A stretch of 64,000 nucleotides of DNA from Microcebus murinus (GCF_040939455.1 NC_134106.1:71278001-71342000); one strand, 5' to 3'. Positions 44,525 to 55,650 are shown, numbered from the stretch's first letter. Numbers and translations are program-made. Notes: generated by a model from the sequence alone, not told the origin.

Positions 44525-45010
44525 TTCGACAGACTGGTTTTTGAGTACTGGCTGTGCTGGAAGCTGAAGCAGATACCAACAGAGTAAGGATTGGCCCTGT
44601 CCTCAGAGCTGAGAATCTCTGGAAGGAAAGATTGTAAACATGCAATTACAAGGTATCTGCCACATGCTGTAACAAAGGTAGGCAGAGAGCATGCAAGGGA
44701 GGGAACAAGCATGTCAGCCCGTGGTAGAAGTGGGGCAAGGGAGTCACCAGAAGGGCTGGTGCCTGGCGAGGGGGAAGGGACTAAAGCTGCAAAGGCAAGC
44801 TGAATCCGGGGTGGGAAAGGCCTTGAACGCCTGGGAATGGAGTTGGAGTGTCATCCTACAGGTCTCAGGGAAGCTGGCAGAATTCTTTTGGCAGAGGAGT
44901 GCCATGGTCAGGTTTGTGCTTTGGGAAGATAACTTCGGAGGTGATGTGGGCAATGCAAAGGCTGCCGCTGCAGAGCCCAGGAGGTGGGGTGCTTTCCACA
45001 CCTCCTCCTG
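44525..45010 (-). mobile_element. L2 LINE 3' part
   Basis: GGCCCTGTCCTCAGAGCTGA, ACATGCAATTACAAGGTATC, AAAGGCCTTGAACGCCTGGG, GAGTGCCATGGTCAGGTTTG and GGAAGATAACTTCGGAGGTG follow the reverse L2 order. Confidence 0.82.
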
Positions 45011-45129
45011 CAGGGCAGGATTGATCCAGGAAAACTTCTGGGGGTAGGAATGATGTGGCCCCAGATGGGAAAGAAAAGAAGTACAGTACTAAGTGTCTTG
45101 GTAAACAGAAAAAGTCCTCTCTTCCAACT

Positions 45130-45245
45130 CCCCTGCCAGGCACTATGCCTGTTAGGAAGGCATTTGGCTGCAGGTAACAGAAAACTCACCTCTAGAAGTT
45201 TAAACATCGGGAGGAGGATGTTTTTCTCATAATAGGAAATCAAGA
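45130..45245. mobile_element. Possible old interspersed repeat, family not named
   Basis: GGCATTTGGCTGCAGGTAAC and AGAAAACTCACCTCTAGAAG resemble the start of an ancient dispersed element also hinted at near 16375. Evidence is weak. Confidence 0.3.
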
Positions 45246-46199
45246 AGTGGTGTTTTCTGACTTTGCTGTGGACACCGAACTACTCTGAGATTCTGATGGC
45301 CTCTCCTCTTGGTTTTAAGACAGTTACTACGAATCTAAATATCACGTCCACAATCAAACAGAAACAAACAGGTGGCAAGGTGGACAAAGAAGGGCCACAC
45401 CAGCTGCACTTGTCCCCTTTTGTCAGGAAAGCAGAGCTTTATCTGACAGTCTCCCTGCCACTCCAGTGGACTCCCACCTACCTCGTATGGCCCAATCCGG
45501 AATGCCAGGGGGCTCAGAAACCGGGCAATAGCCTTGTCATACTTGGGGACCATCCATGGATCCTCTGTTTGGATCTAGGCCCATTTCCATCCCAAACAAA
45601 CTGGGTTTGTTAACCAGGAAGAAGGGGAGCTGGATGTTGATAAACAGAGGCAGTCTCTGCTATAGGGACTCAGGCATGTCCCCAGATACAGCCAGAAACG
45701 GTGTTTATTTTTCTGCCACAGGTGCTCCTTGTGCATGGTAAGACCTCAGACAACCTGCCTTCTGGACTTTTCACTGTGAACGTGTCTCCTCACTTCCATT
45801 CTAGGACCCTGCCTCAGTGGGTCCCAGTTCATCTCTGTCCCTCCCAGAGGGGCCCTTAGAAGTAGATCTAGCCCCTGGGTGTGGGGAGTGACTAGTGACA
45901 AGCAGAACGGGAAGGTCTCCCTGGTCACTGAGTACAAGCACCACCACTGGGTTCCCTGCTGGCCTTTTCTGAGCTGAGCTGGCGCAGGGGGTCTAGCGAC
46001 AGCTGCTGCCTGGGTTCTGGTGTTCTGGTAGCAGGAAGGGCTCATGTACAGCCACCTGACCTCTCTTGCTATTCTCCTCTTTTGGCAAATGATAGTGAGC
46101 CACGAGGGCTCTTGAGAACAGATGGGAGATCATACAAAAACTCCTAGCAAAGTGCACTTACGCTGGAGTGAGGGGACCTAGATTCTTCCAAAATCCAAC

Positions 46200-46460
46200 T
46201 TGGTGGCTGTATCAGTCAGGATAGGCTGAGTCATGCTTGGTAACAAGTGGCCCTCAAAACATAATAGCTTCAACACAGAGGTTTATTTCTTGTTTATGCT
46301 GAATGTCCATCATCAATCCACTGGGGCTGTGCTCCATTTCTCCCCACTCTGGGACCCAGGCTGATGGAGCTGCCACCATGTCTAACTTGCTGGTTGCCAC
46401 CACAGAGGGAAAGAAACAATCTAGAGGGTCTCTCAATGGCATTTAAGTGCCCTGATGTGG
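46200..46460. mobile_element. Possible old interspersed repeat, family not named
   Basis: GGCTGTATCAGTCAGGATAG, AATAGCTTCAACACAGAGGT and TTATTTCTTGTTTATGCTGA have the layout of an old dispersed mammalian repeat (opening TGTATCAGTCAGGAT as in several LTRs). I cannot name it. Confidence 0.4.
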
Positions 46461-46744
46461 GACAGACTCACATAATTTCTGCTCACAACAGATTGGCCAG
46501 AGCCAGCCATATAGCCCAGCCAACCACGGAGGGGCGCTGAGTGTGATCCTGCCATGGGCATGGAAGACAAGACGGGGAGTGTTTAGTGAGCAGCACTCAC
46601 GGCGACCACAGCAGCCTTGGGAGAGTCGTCTGAGTTCTCCGGGCCTCATCCACTGCATCTGAGAGTGCTTCTCTGAAAGCACAAACAGAGGATGGTCAAA
46701 ACGGCTCTTAAAATCCCTTCAGCCACTGGGGATAACCATGGGCT

Positions 46745-47045
46745 AAAAATGAGCCTCAAATTAGCCTCACACCTCATACAAAAATTAACTCAAAATGGAT
46801 CATGGACTTAAATGAACTTAAACACAAAACTATAAAACTTGAATCTCCAGGATCTAGGGCTAGGCAAATAGTTCTTATACTTGATACCAAAAGCATGATC
46901 CATAAAAGGAAAAATAGGTAACCTGGACCTCATTAAAATGAAAATCTTCTGTTCTGCAACAGATACTGTTAAGGAGGGTAAAAGACAAATTACACAAAGC
47001 TACACATATAATAAAATTGCAAAGAACTGCAACTACACACACACT

Positions 47046-47083
<38 letters not shown>

Positions 47084-47280
47084 AGTGCATCTGATGAAAC
47101 ATACATCTGATGAAATGCAGATACATTCTAAGGATCGTACCAAGTTTCCTGGCTTTGATGTCATACTATGGTAAGGCAAGACCTCGGGGGAGTCTGGGTG
47201 AAGGTTGCATGGGACGTCCCTAGACATTTCTTTGTACCTGCCTGTCAATCTATAATTATTTGAAAACAAAACTTTAAAAT
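46745..47280 (+). mobile_element. Old L1 3' part (ORF2 end and 3' UTR) with internal (CA)n
   Basis: AAATTAACTCAAAATGGATC, CTTAAACACAAAACTATAAA, TTGATACCAAAAGCATGATC and TGGACCTCATTAAAATGAAA are forward L1 ORF2. After the CA tract the 3' UTR words GGGAGTCTGGGTGAAGGTTG and CAATCTATAATTATTTGAAA complete the 3' end. Confidence 0.85.
47049..47082 (+). repeat. (CA)n microsatellite
   Basis: A pure CA tract of 17 units with short imperfect CA sequence before it, inside the L1 3' part. Confidence 0.95.
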
Positions 47281-48244
47281 ATCCTTTCAGCCACTTGTAA
47301 AAACATGTGCTTTGGGGGCCATATTGTGCATAAGCATCCATCTATTTAAATGCCAAAATCACTGTTAGTCCTACAAGCTGTCCCCAGTGGGCTGAGGGGC
47401 CAGCAGGTCCCATCCTCCAGAGTGTCATAGTACGGAAAGCGCAGCAGAACCATCTGATCGTTGCCACCGACATTTCCCTCTCGCTCGGTCACTTTTATGG
47501 TTTTTGCTGGTTCACAGCTTTTTATCAGAAACCCTTGGAGTCAGGAAGTTTTGAAGTGTGTTTGTTTTCAGGAGGGTTAGAAAAGTTATAGTTCTATGGT
47601 GTTTACTATGTAACTCCTCCCACAGGCAGGGTCTGGGGCAGACCCTGTCATCAAACACATTAATAAGAATGCAATTAATATGTATTAATGCAATGTATGA
47701 ATATTCCCGGCAAGTGGGATAAAGACAGATTAAACTTCTCTCCTCTTACTGCAAGCCACCAGATGAGTTTGGTTTGGGTAAGATTCAGGCTTGGACGTTA
47801 CAAATGCACTCACACTCACCGCACATGCGGTTGCTTTTCAGAGCTTTTAGATTTCCGAATTGGGGAGCACAGATGGGAAGGCAGCTGAATGTGTTTTCTG
47901 TGACTCCAGTGTGCAGGCCGGCCCTGTCTGACCTGGGCTGTGCAGACAGCCTGTGCTCAGGCTGTGAGGGGCCCCGGGAAGGAAGGCCAGTGACCAGTCC
48001 CCCAAGAGTAGGTGCTCAGAGCTCCCACAGCTGCGCCCAGGCATCCTACCACTTGTCCAGCACCCCCCAGATCTGCTGGGCCCTGAAACTCACTCCTCCT
48101 CTTACTGGTTGGTTGTGGGTGTTGCGGTCCCCTCCAGATAGCCGGGGCACCTTGCCTGTAGCCCAGGCAGCTCACTATCTCCCCAGACTCCTGTGGTGTG
48201 GGAAGCTGGTGCTGGCAGCGGCCAGAGAAGGAAGCCCACCCCGA

Positions 48245-48330
48245 CCAGTTTTGCAAATGAGGGAGCTGAGGCCCAGAGAGGGTGAGTGAGTTGTGCAGAC
48301 TCACACAGCTAGTCAGGGAACCTTGACTGG
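48245..48330 (-). mobile_element. MIR SINE fragment
   Basis: TTTTGCAAATGAGGGAGCTG, AGGCCCAGAGAGGGTGAGTG and ACTCACACAGCTAGTCAGGG match the reverse MIR core. Confidence 0.85.
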
Positions 48331-48569
48331 GTGATTCCTGGGTGGGCAGGGGGTGCTGGGGGCATGTTTAAAAATCAGGGACTAGCAAAGCCTCCCAGCC
48401 TCAGAGAAGACATGTGGAGCAGCCTCCCAGCCACAGGGAGCGCCTCCTCCCACGCCCACCCCAACCCCAACGAAGTAGGAGAGGTTCCCAGAAGCAGGGG
48501 AAGAGAGGGGTGGCACAGTCACGCCTTTGCCTCCCTCAACCCCGGTGTGCACCCTGGTCCACAAGGGCT

Positions 48570-48850
48570 GCTGGCCGGTGCCGCCGGAAGCCGGGCAGGG
48601 GGGATGGGGGTGCCGCCTGGACGGCAGCCACCCTGCCCCCCTCGTCCCCCACACCGCCGGCCCCCCCCCCCCGCGCACCCCGCCCCTGCAGGCGCCTTGC
48701 TTGAGACCCCCACGCGGCCCCCCTGCAGGCGTCCGGCCCCCCTGGTCCCCCAGACCCCCCCCCCGCCCCCCGCAGGCGCCCCGTCCCTGTGTGGGCTGCT
48801 TTGACTCAGCGCCGCAGCCGAGCTCAGGCAAACCACGCCGCACTGGACGC
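48570..48850 (+). repeat. C-run-rich, CpG-rich block
   Basis: Very GC-rich DNA with many C runs of 5-13 and at least three spaced copies of a GCAGGCG core (about 48688, 48725 and 48769), each next to a C run. On the - strand the G runs fit the G-quadruplex pattern several times. High CpG content could mark an unmethylated CpG island, but no exon or promoter is evident. Confidence 0.6.
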
Positions 48851-49244
48851 CATTCAAGCTTTTACAGGCCCTCAAATTGGGGCTGGAGCCGGAGAGGAAA
48901 TACTAAAATCCTGTGTACACAACTTCTGTCTGTGCGCGCCGGGGTTCCAGGAGAATCAGGCGTGGCGAGGGACACATTTGTACTGTTGAGGGCTCCTTTC
49001 CCCCTGCTCTGCTTTTAACAGGCATCCCTGATGTGCCGCCTGAAACCCAGACTCCTGGGCATGGGCGCCGGGAGGGTCTGCGGAGCTGGTGAGCCGAGCA
49101 GCCGCGTGGGAAACCCAGCTTTCCTCCTGCCCCCACGCGCCGGGCACACAGCGCCCAGAGCCGGGTTCAGAAATCCCCGTGGTCCACAAGCCACAGCCTC
49201 CGCATGGCCCAGGCCCCTTCCCCAGCAGAAAGACAAAGCTGTCA

Positions 49245-49480
49245 GACACTGCGTCCTCAGAGCTGGGGCTTCGGAGTCAGGCTGCCCTGGGTGGGAACCT
49301 GGCTCGCTTCTCAACAAGGGCCTCTATGTTCTCATCTGTAAAATGGGTGTGACAATGGTAAGCTACCTGGGAGGTTTCCTGGGAAGGTTAAAGAGATGAT
49401 GTAGGTAGGAAAATAGCTCAGAGCCTGGCACATAGTAGGTGCTCCCTAAATGTTAGCTGTTACTGTCTATATGAAGGAAT
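49245..49480 (+). mobile_element. MIR SINE, near full length
   Basis: GGCTTCGGAGTCAGGCTGCC, CTGGGTGGGAACCTGGCTCG, TTCTCATCTGTAAAATGGGT and GCCTGGCACATAGTAGGTGC follow the forward MIR consensus end to end. Confidence 0.92.
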
Positions 49481-49735
49481 AGCAATAGCACCATTATGAG
49501 CCAGCCACACGTTAAGTGCTGCCTCTGATTCGATTCACTTAATCCTCACAGCAGCCCCTTGAGGCGCTACTTTAACCCCATTTTAAAGGCAAAAAACTAG
49601 AACGCTGAGGAACTGAATGACTTACTCAAGGTCTCACAGCTGGTGATTGGCTGGGAAGTCAACTTAATTGAACAATTAAACCCAGGCCATTGTTTTCATA
49701 GTCCAGGCACTTTGCCACACTCTGAACTGTAACAG
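49480..49735 (-). mobile_element. MIR SINE, near full length
   Basis: ATAGCAATAGCACCATTATG, CACTTAATCCTCACAGCAGC, AACCCCATTTTAAAGGCAAA and AAGGTCTCACAGCTGGTGAT follow the reverse MIR consensus. With the preceding + copy it forms a head-to-head MIR pair, a natural source of inverted sequence. Confidence 0.9.
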
Positions 49736-49769
49736 AGGAAGAGCTGGTGGCCAGAGCTGCTGGTCAGCT

Positions 49770-50120
49770 GTGTGTGCCCCTGGTGTCCTCAGCCCACACC
49801 GGGGCCCCATCCTACTGTCCGGGTTGCGTCCCTGCCAAGTGCCCTCAAGCATCTCCCATCTCGGCCCTCCAGGCACGCAAGCTGCCCCCTTACCTCTCGT
49901 GGCTCAGCCACTCCGTTAGCCAAAAGCTCTGTCCGCTGCCCTCTATGTGTTAGTCCCTCCCACGCCCTCCGGGAAGGCTCCTTTCCTGGGCTGCCCCACA
50001 CGCCTCCCCCAACGCAGCACCTACAGTGTCCCATCCCTTTGACCTTGGGCCACCTTGGTCTGTGATGTATTTGTCTCCTTCATTCTGGTCCCTCATCAAA
50101 ACCCTGCAGGTCTGGCCCAA
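49770..50120 (+). mobile_element. L2 LINE 3' part
   Basis: CTCCAGGCACGCAAGCTGCC, GCTCAGCCACTCCGTTAGCC, CTCCGGGAAGGCTCCTTTCC and TCTGTGATGTATTTGTCTCC follow the forward L2 sequence with high divergence. Confidence 0.65.
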
Positions 50121-50649
50121 CCTCTTGTGCACAGCAGGGTCCCCCTTTGGGGAAATGAATTTTCACAAGTGGCAAATCTGGGGTGATTGGTGACATTGCC
50201 CTTGCTGGTGACTTGTATGAGGGAAGAAGAAGGGCTCAAGCCAGCTGGTATAAGGAGGGGGAAGACAAGGTGGGCCTCACCCTGTGTTCCTGACACCTGC
50301 TGCCAGCCAGCAAGAGTAGAGCCCCGTGCCCACCCCTGCCTCCACCTCCCCCTTACCTGTCCTGTCATCAGGCCTCCCAGGAGCCGGTGCTGTCTCAGGT
50401 GAGGGCAGACACCCCACAGGCATCTGAGCTCCTGGCTGGGCTGCCCCCAAATCAGCAGCCTGCGCAGGGTATCTGTTCTGGCGTTGGAGGGGCTGTAGGG
50501 CTGCCCACGGTCCACATGACACCAACCTCAGCTTGGGCTGTGCCAGGCCTGTGACCACATAGTGGATCTCCGAGACCGCTGCTAGAGCCGCCATCCTGCT
50601 TCCCCTAAACAGCCTGAACCCCCAGTGCCCACACCCAAGCAGCTCTGCA

Positions 50650-50850
50650 GTGTCGTGGAGATAACACGGCCTTTGGAGTCCAGAGATCTCAGTGTGAATC
50701 CTGGCACTGTGGTTCCATGAGGTTTGGGGCAAGTCACTTAACCTCCCTCTGGGCCTCGGTTTCCCCATGGGGGTGATCATGTCTGTCTCACTTCTTCAGG
50801 ATTGAGAGGTGTGAGAGATATGAGAGTACCTGGCACCCATGGGAGCTGAA
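50650..50850 (+). mobile_element. MIR SINE
   Basis: GGCCTTTGGAGTCCAGAGAT, GTGTGAATCCTGGCACTGTG, CAAGTCACTTAACCTCCCTC and GGCCTCGGTTTCCCCATGG follow the forward MIR consensus. Confidence 0.9.
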
Positions 50851-51441
50851 GTGTTGGTTCGTTCAAGTGGGAGTCACAGTTGGGGTGACCTAGCCCCCCA
50901 AAACAGGCTGGGGAGCTGGCCTTGAGGGGTGACAGGACGACCTAGTGAGCTGGCGCAGCAGTGAGAAGGGAGGATTCAATGATGGACAGGCTGATGTCCC
51001 CTGGTCTGGCCCCTGCAGGACTCATAGGTGAGTCCCCCCACCCCTTACACAGTGAGGGGCGTTCTCTGCCACAACTGCTAAAAGCTTTGACCAGTGGGGG
51101 AGAGGGGCAAGTGTAGGTGGAGTCCGCAGTGCCATACAGGACACCCTGCATGTTTGGCAGAGATGCAGTGGTGCAGTGGTGCACACTGGTTTGTGACCAC
51201 ACGTGAGCCACCCCACGGGCTTCCAGAAGGGCACAGTGCTGAGGGAGCTGAGGATCTGCCAGGGGGAGCCTAAAGGGTACAGAGAACCTGGGGCATGTGT
51301 CTTGTGCCTACACATTGGTGACCCGGGGAACGTCCAGATTGCTCCACTGAATAGGGAAGGGTGCTTGGCGGGCACCACGTGCTGCTCTGTACAGCAGGGA
51401 GAACTGGTGGCCTGGGAACAGGAGCAGTCTGCACGGCATGG

Positions 51442-51460
51442 CAGCGCCCTCTGCTGGCCA
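51442..51460 (-). promoter_or_regulatory. Near-consensus CTCF-binding motif
   Basis: The + strand reads CAGCGCCCTCTGCTGGCCA, whose complement TGGCCAGCAGAGGGCGCTG is very close to the CTCF core as I know it. All strongly constrained positions (CCAGCAGAGGGCGCT) are met. The motif is thus on the - strand. Binding in cells is not shown. Confidence 0.7.
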
Positions 51461-51584
51461 GGCTGGGTTGGAACTAGCTGCTCCTTGGCGCAGGACTAGG
51501 GTGACCCTAACACGCGGCATGGACAGCACCTCCGCAATCTCCACCAGCAGGGACCCTCGAAGCAGCTCTGGACTCAGGAGGGAC

Positions 51585-51650
51585 CCTGGCAGGTGAGAAA
51601 CTCATTCCCATTTTATAAATAAGAAAACAGGGTGGGAGAAGTGAAGGATC
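51585..51650 (-). mobile_element. MIR SINE fragment
   Basis: CTCATTCCCATTTTATAAAT and AAGAAAACAGGGTGGGAG match a short piece of the reverse MIR core. Confidence 0.6.
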
Positions 51651-52506
51651 CCATGGCTATAGAATGTCGGGGCCAGACCCATCCCCTGGTGCTCTTCCTT
51701 CTACCCCATATAGAATCATTTTGTGCAAAATATAGCTGGACTCAGGATGCTGGCAATAGCACCCTTCTTTATCTCATTAAAATCAAATTAGATCTGACTC
51801 CACCTCTGCCAGGGTTGCAGAACAATTCATCCTTGCTTGCCTTTGGATGTGGAAGTGGGTGCTCCTTTTCCCTGGGCCTATGTAAGGACCAGGGAGCCTG
51901 ACATGGTGCCAGGAAATGGGAGCAGAAGCATAGCGGTTACACCTGCAGCGTGTCAGGGCCACTGTGAGAGCTGCGTGTCCAAGCCTCAGGGAGGCCATGC
52001 GGAGGCTCCCACTTGGCTTCCGTGCCAAGACTGGCAGCCCTGGCGCCTGGGGCCACATCCACTCACCCCCCTGACACCCCACACAGCCTGGCAGTGTCAC
52101 CTAAGGCCCTGCCCCTCCCTGCTGCTCCCGGCCGTTGAGTTCTCTCCCAGACCTCTTTCTCTTCCTCCCAACCCCTAGTCTAATCTCCTTCAATTGCTCA
52201 ATATCCTTGAAAATAAAAGCAGGAAAGGTAGGTGGAATACGGGGAGGAAAATATGTCAATAACAAAAAGCAAATGACTCAGGAAAAGCTCCTGCCCCTCT
52301 CAACTCTGCTGAGCAGCTCCATGTGTCTGTGGGAAAATGCTGTGTCCTTGGAGTGGCCTTCACGCTGCAGCTGAAGCCAACAAGACACGGCTCAGGCGGG
52401 GAGTGGGGCGGTTGAATCTATTTGAAGAAACTTGGGGCAAGGAATCATAAGGAATGTGGCATGTCACCTCTCCGACTAAATCAGTAGAGTTAAAAAGAGG
52501 TTATGG

Positions 52507-52650
52507 GGCTGAGTATAGTGGCTCACATCTATAATCCCAGCATTTTGGGAGGCTGAGGCCGGAGGATCACTTGAGGCCAGAAGTTTGATACCAGCCTAGG
52601 CAACATAGCAAGACGCCATCTCTTAAAAAAACAACAACAACAAAAAAACA
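52507..52650 (+). mobile_element. Free left Alu monomer (FLAM-like)
   Basis: GGCTGAGTATAGTGGCTCAC, TAATCCCAGCATTTTGGGAG and CTAGGCAACATAGCAAGACG are one Alu left arm, followed at once by an A-rich tail (AAAAAAACAACAACAACAAA). No right arm follows. This is the fossil monomer layout that predates dimeric Alu, though loss of a right arm is possible. Confidence 0.85.
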
Positions 52651-52899
52651 AGTTGTGAAACATTGGGTAATGGGCTAAATGTCCAGGGAGCCTGAGTTGT
52701 AAAGCCAATCTTATCTGAAAGGAATGGACTTGGGGATCCCTTGTTATGATCACAACCATAAAAAGGGCCTGGTGGGTCTAACGATGGCCCTCCAGTCTCT
52801 GCAGCGACCAGATCTATAAAAAGTATCCATGCCGTGACTATAAACTGCCAACTCAGTGTCACCCTGAGGGTGGCACCCTCAGCCTGTGGAGAGAGTGTA

Positions 52900-53640
52900 T
52901 CTGCTTCTTTGAAAGTCATTTTCTAACCTGGGAGGTTTAAGTTTAAACATGAAGACGATGAAAAAAGTTAAGACCCTAAGGTCAAAACTTTCATGTTAAC
53001 TTTAGTAGTAATCTGTGTATGTTTGTTTCTTTAAAAGACCATAATAATCAAGAGAAGCTAACATATTCAAAGCTCACAGTTTAGCCTGATGCTTCCAGTT
53101 ATAAATATAGAATAGAATTTAGGCTTGTGATTTTAAGTTGAAAAGGGAAAGAAAATTTGACTCCATATTTTTGTAAAAAAAAAAAAATGGGAGCTTAAAG
53201 AAAACCGATGCTTCACTATGTTAATAAATTTTATCTCTTAGACTTAGAAGAATTTATTATTTGAAGATATTTTGCTTGTTAAGGTCATAAGTTTGCTTCG
53301 TTAGGCAACCAAAGTGCTTGCAGAGGAAATGTAATATATTAAATTTATAATGCAGTTCAAAGTGTTTAAGGGAACTTAATTAATTAAATTTGCAAGTGAT
53401 TTTTAAGGGAGCTTAATGTCTTCAAGTTGAGTTAATAACTCATTAATCAAAGAAAATTGAAGGTCACTGTTTTTATCTTGCCTTATTTATAAACAGAATA
53501 AAGAAGATTTGTAGATGGAACGTAACAGCTTAAGGATAACTAGGTTATTTCTGTTTTAATGAAAGGAACATTAATTTAAAACCCAAGTATGTGGTCCTTT
53601 CTGGACTGCTCTCAGACATGAAAAAAAATCACAATGACAG
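52900..53640. other. AT-rich block, unclassified, with a repeated AAGGGA(A/G)CTTAAT word
   Basis: No open frame or known repeat. The words AAGGGAACTTAAT (53368) and AAGGGAGCTTAAT (53405) lie 37 bp apart, and related GGGAGCTTAAAG (53189) and CAGCTTAAGG occur nearby. It may be an unrecognised LTR or ancient repeat. An A13 run sits at about 53175. Confidence 0.4.
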
Positions 53641-53830
53641 ATATTAATACTAATAGCTAACATTTATATAGTGCTTTATACCGATAGTCTCCTTCAATCT
53701 TCCATTACAGATGAGAAACACTGTGAGGTGAGTAACTTGCTCAAGGCCACACATCTAGGAAGCAGTACAAGTTGGACTTGAACTTGTCTGTTTTTGACTC
53801 CAAAGGCTGTACTCAACCACAGTGTTGGAG
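53640..53830 (-). mobile_element. MIR SINE
   Basis: TAATAGCTAACATTTATATA, TCCATTACAGATGAGAAACA, TTGCTCAAGGCCACACATCT and TTGGACTTGAACTTGTCTG follow the reverse MIR consensus nearly end to end. Confidence 0.9.
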
Positions 53831-54349
53831 GGTCTTTTGGTCTTAGTTTCTGTGTCCCTGGAGGAGGGCTAACCTTCCCGAACATATTCCAGTGTATGCT
53901 ACCTGGTCATCATTCCCACCCATTCAGCCACTTTGGTCTTCAACAGAAACCGTGGGAAGATCCTGGGTACCTGGATCTGAACCCCAAAATATAATCTATA
54001 GAACTGCCACATGTTTGTGCCCTACCAACACAGACATTCTGATGTCAGCCAAGGCCTTGGGACCAGTTATAGATGTGAACTGCAGGAGCCATGCACATTT
54101 TCTTCCTTGCTGTATACATTAATCATTTTCCCTCACTATCTTCCCCCAGTGATTTACATTTGAAAAGTTGGTGCCTTACAATACAGTTTTTGGATAACAG
54201 AAGGTTCAGGTGGGATCAATGACTGAACTAGAAGAGGAATTGACACAGCCCAGAGACGGAGGCAGTGACCAGTAGGACTTTGCATCTAATTTCTTGTGGG
54301 GAGAGTGAGTGTGTCTTCATTTACATGAGTGACGGTTGCGTCATGCTAG

Positions 54350-54890
54350 GCAGAAGCATGGGGTCGTAGTCACTGTTGTCCTATGGAAGTTTAAATGTGG
54401 GTTGTGTGGCGGCCGAGGAGCCCAAGAAGCTGATTGTATTGAGCTTGTACAAACGATTGTACTGTCTGTCGTCTCTCACTTGCTGTCCTCTCTACTACTA
54501 GGGTTGGGAGTCTGAAAACTGTATCCAGCACGCTCTTGTCTTTCCACCTGTTACGTTCTGCAGATGAGAGGCAGCGGTGGGAGATTGGAAGTGGGGGACG
54601 GGAGAAGCCTTTCTTTAGGTTGAGGCATCTGACAGCAACTGTCCCACTAGCAATGGTAGCAGTGGTGGCAGCAACAGCAGCAGCCGCTGGTCAATATGGG
54701 CTCCTGGCAACACCATTTTCCCGTTTGCTTCCTGCAGGTACAACTCTGTAGGTAGCCTTACCTTCCACTTTGCTTCTTTACAGCAATTCTAACACCTCTA
54801 TTACTAATTCTGTATTGAATCCCCTCTGTTTAAAATGTCTACCGCGGTGGTTCCCGTTCTGCTGATTGGACACTAACTGACACAGATCTC
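54350..54890 (+). mobile_element. Probable old LTR-like repeat
   Basis: The 3' end CTGATTGGACACTAACTGAC, ACAG, preceded by TTGAATCCCCTCTGTTTAAA, has the layout of an old mammalian LTR terminus. The GGCAGCAACAGCAGCAGCCG tract inside looks codon-like but has no reading context. Family not identified. Confidence 0.4.
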
Positions 54891-55079
54891 GTTCTCTTGT
54901 TTGCCTGCTGTGCTAAGCTCTCTGATGTTGAGGTAGATCCATCTTGCAATATAGACACCAGGCGTGTTGCTTCTAACTGTTGCCTGCTACTCCAGGGGGT
55001 GTGTGTCAGCCACATGGTGCCTCTCCCCTCCCCCAGGGACTGCCAACCCAGGTTGCCGCCCAACATGCTGTGATAAATA

Positions 55080-55200
55080 TTCGTTTATTCGTGTCTTTTT
55101 AGACCTGTGTGGGAATTTCTCTGGGATAAAATAATATACCCAGCAGTGAAATTGCTTGTTCATAGATCATAGGTATATTCGTACTCCAGTTGACTACTGT
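55080..55200 (-). mobile_element. Old L1 ORF2 fragment
   Basis: TTTCTCTGGGATAAAATAAT, ATACCCAGCAGTGAAATTGC and GATCATAGGTATATTCGTAC match the reverse strand of L1M ORF2. Confidence 0.6.
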
Positions 55201-55219
55201 AAGATTTCACTCCAAAGTA

Positions 55220-55258
55220 GCCATATCCATATATACACACATATATATACACACACAA
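55220..55258 (+). repeat. (CATA)n/(CA)n short tandem tract
   Basis: TATATACACACATATATATA followed by CACACACA, a short degenerate microsatellite. Confidence 0.8.
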
Positions 55259-55281
55259 AATACTACAAATGCTGTTCTATG

Positions 55282-55412
55282 ACTGGATTTTCCTTACTTT
55301 ATATATGAAGAAAATGTAAACAGTTTCAACTGGGGAAATTTAAAAAATTAAGATGAAAACTATAATCAACTACTGAACCGGGTGAAACAGTATTTAGAAT
55401 AACAGCTTCTGG
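55282..55412 (+). repeat. 131-bp inverted duplication, arm 1 (probable source copy)
   Basis: This arm aligns without gaps to the reverse complement of 59337-59467, with 7 mismatches by my count (about 95%). Its right end runs directly into a continuous MIR, which suggests that this copy is in its original place and the other is derived. Confidence 0.92.
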
Positions 55413-55650
55413 AGTCAAACTACAAATCCCAGCTCCACCACTCACTAGCTATGTGGCCCTGGGGTAGTAGCTTAACCTCCCTGTGCCTGCCTCAGTTTCC
55501 CCATTAGTAAAATGGATATAATAATAGTACCTACTTTATTAGGATGTCATGAGAATCAAATGACATAATGTACATAAAGTGCTCAGAATATTGCCTGGCA
55601 TGCAGCAAGAACCCAACAAATATTGTCTATTACTGTTGAACAGTTAGGTA
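55400..55650 (+). mobile_element. MIR SINE, near full length
   Basis: CAGCTTCTGGAGTCAAACTA, CTCACTAGCTATGTGGCCCT, CTCAGTTTCCCCATTAGTAA and GCCTGGCATGCAGCAAG follow the forward MIR consensus end to end. Confidence 0.93.

Noticed and set aside
54655..54700. GTAGCAGTGGTGGCAGC tract suggestive of an Ala/Gly-rich protein
   Set aside because: The surrounding 71-codon frame has no splice context, and the tract lies in a probable old LTR.
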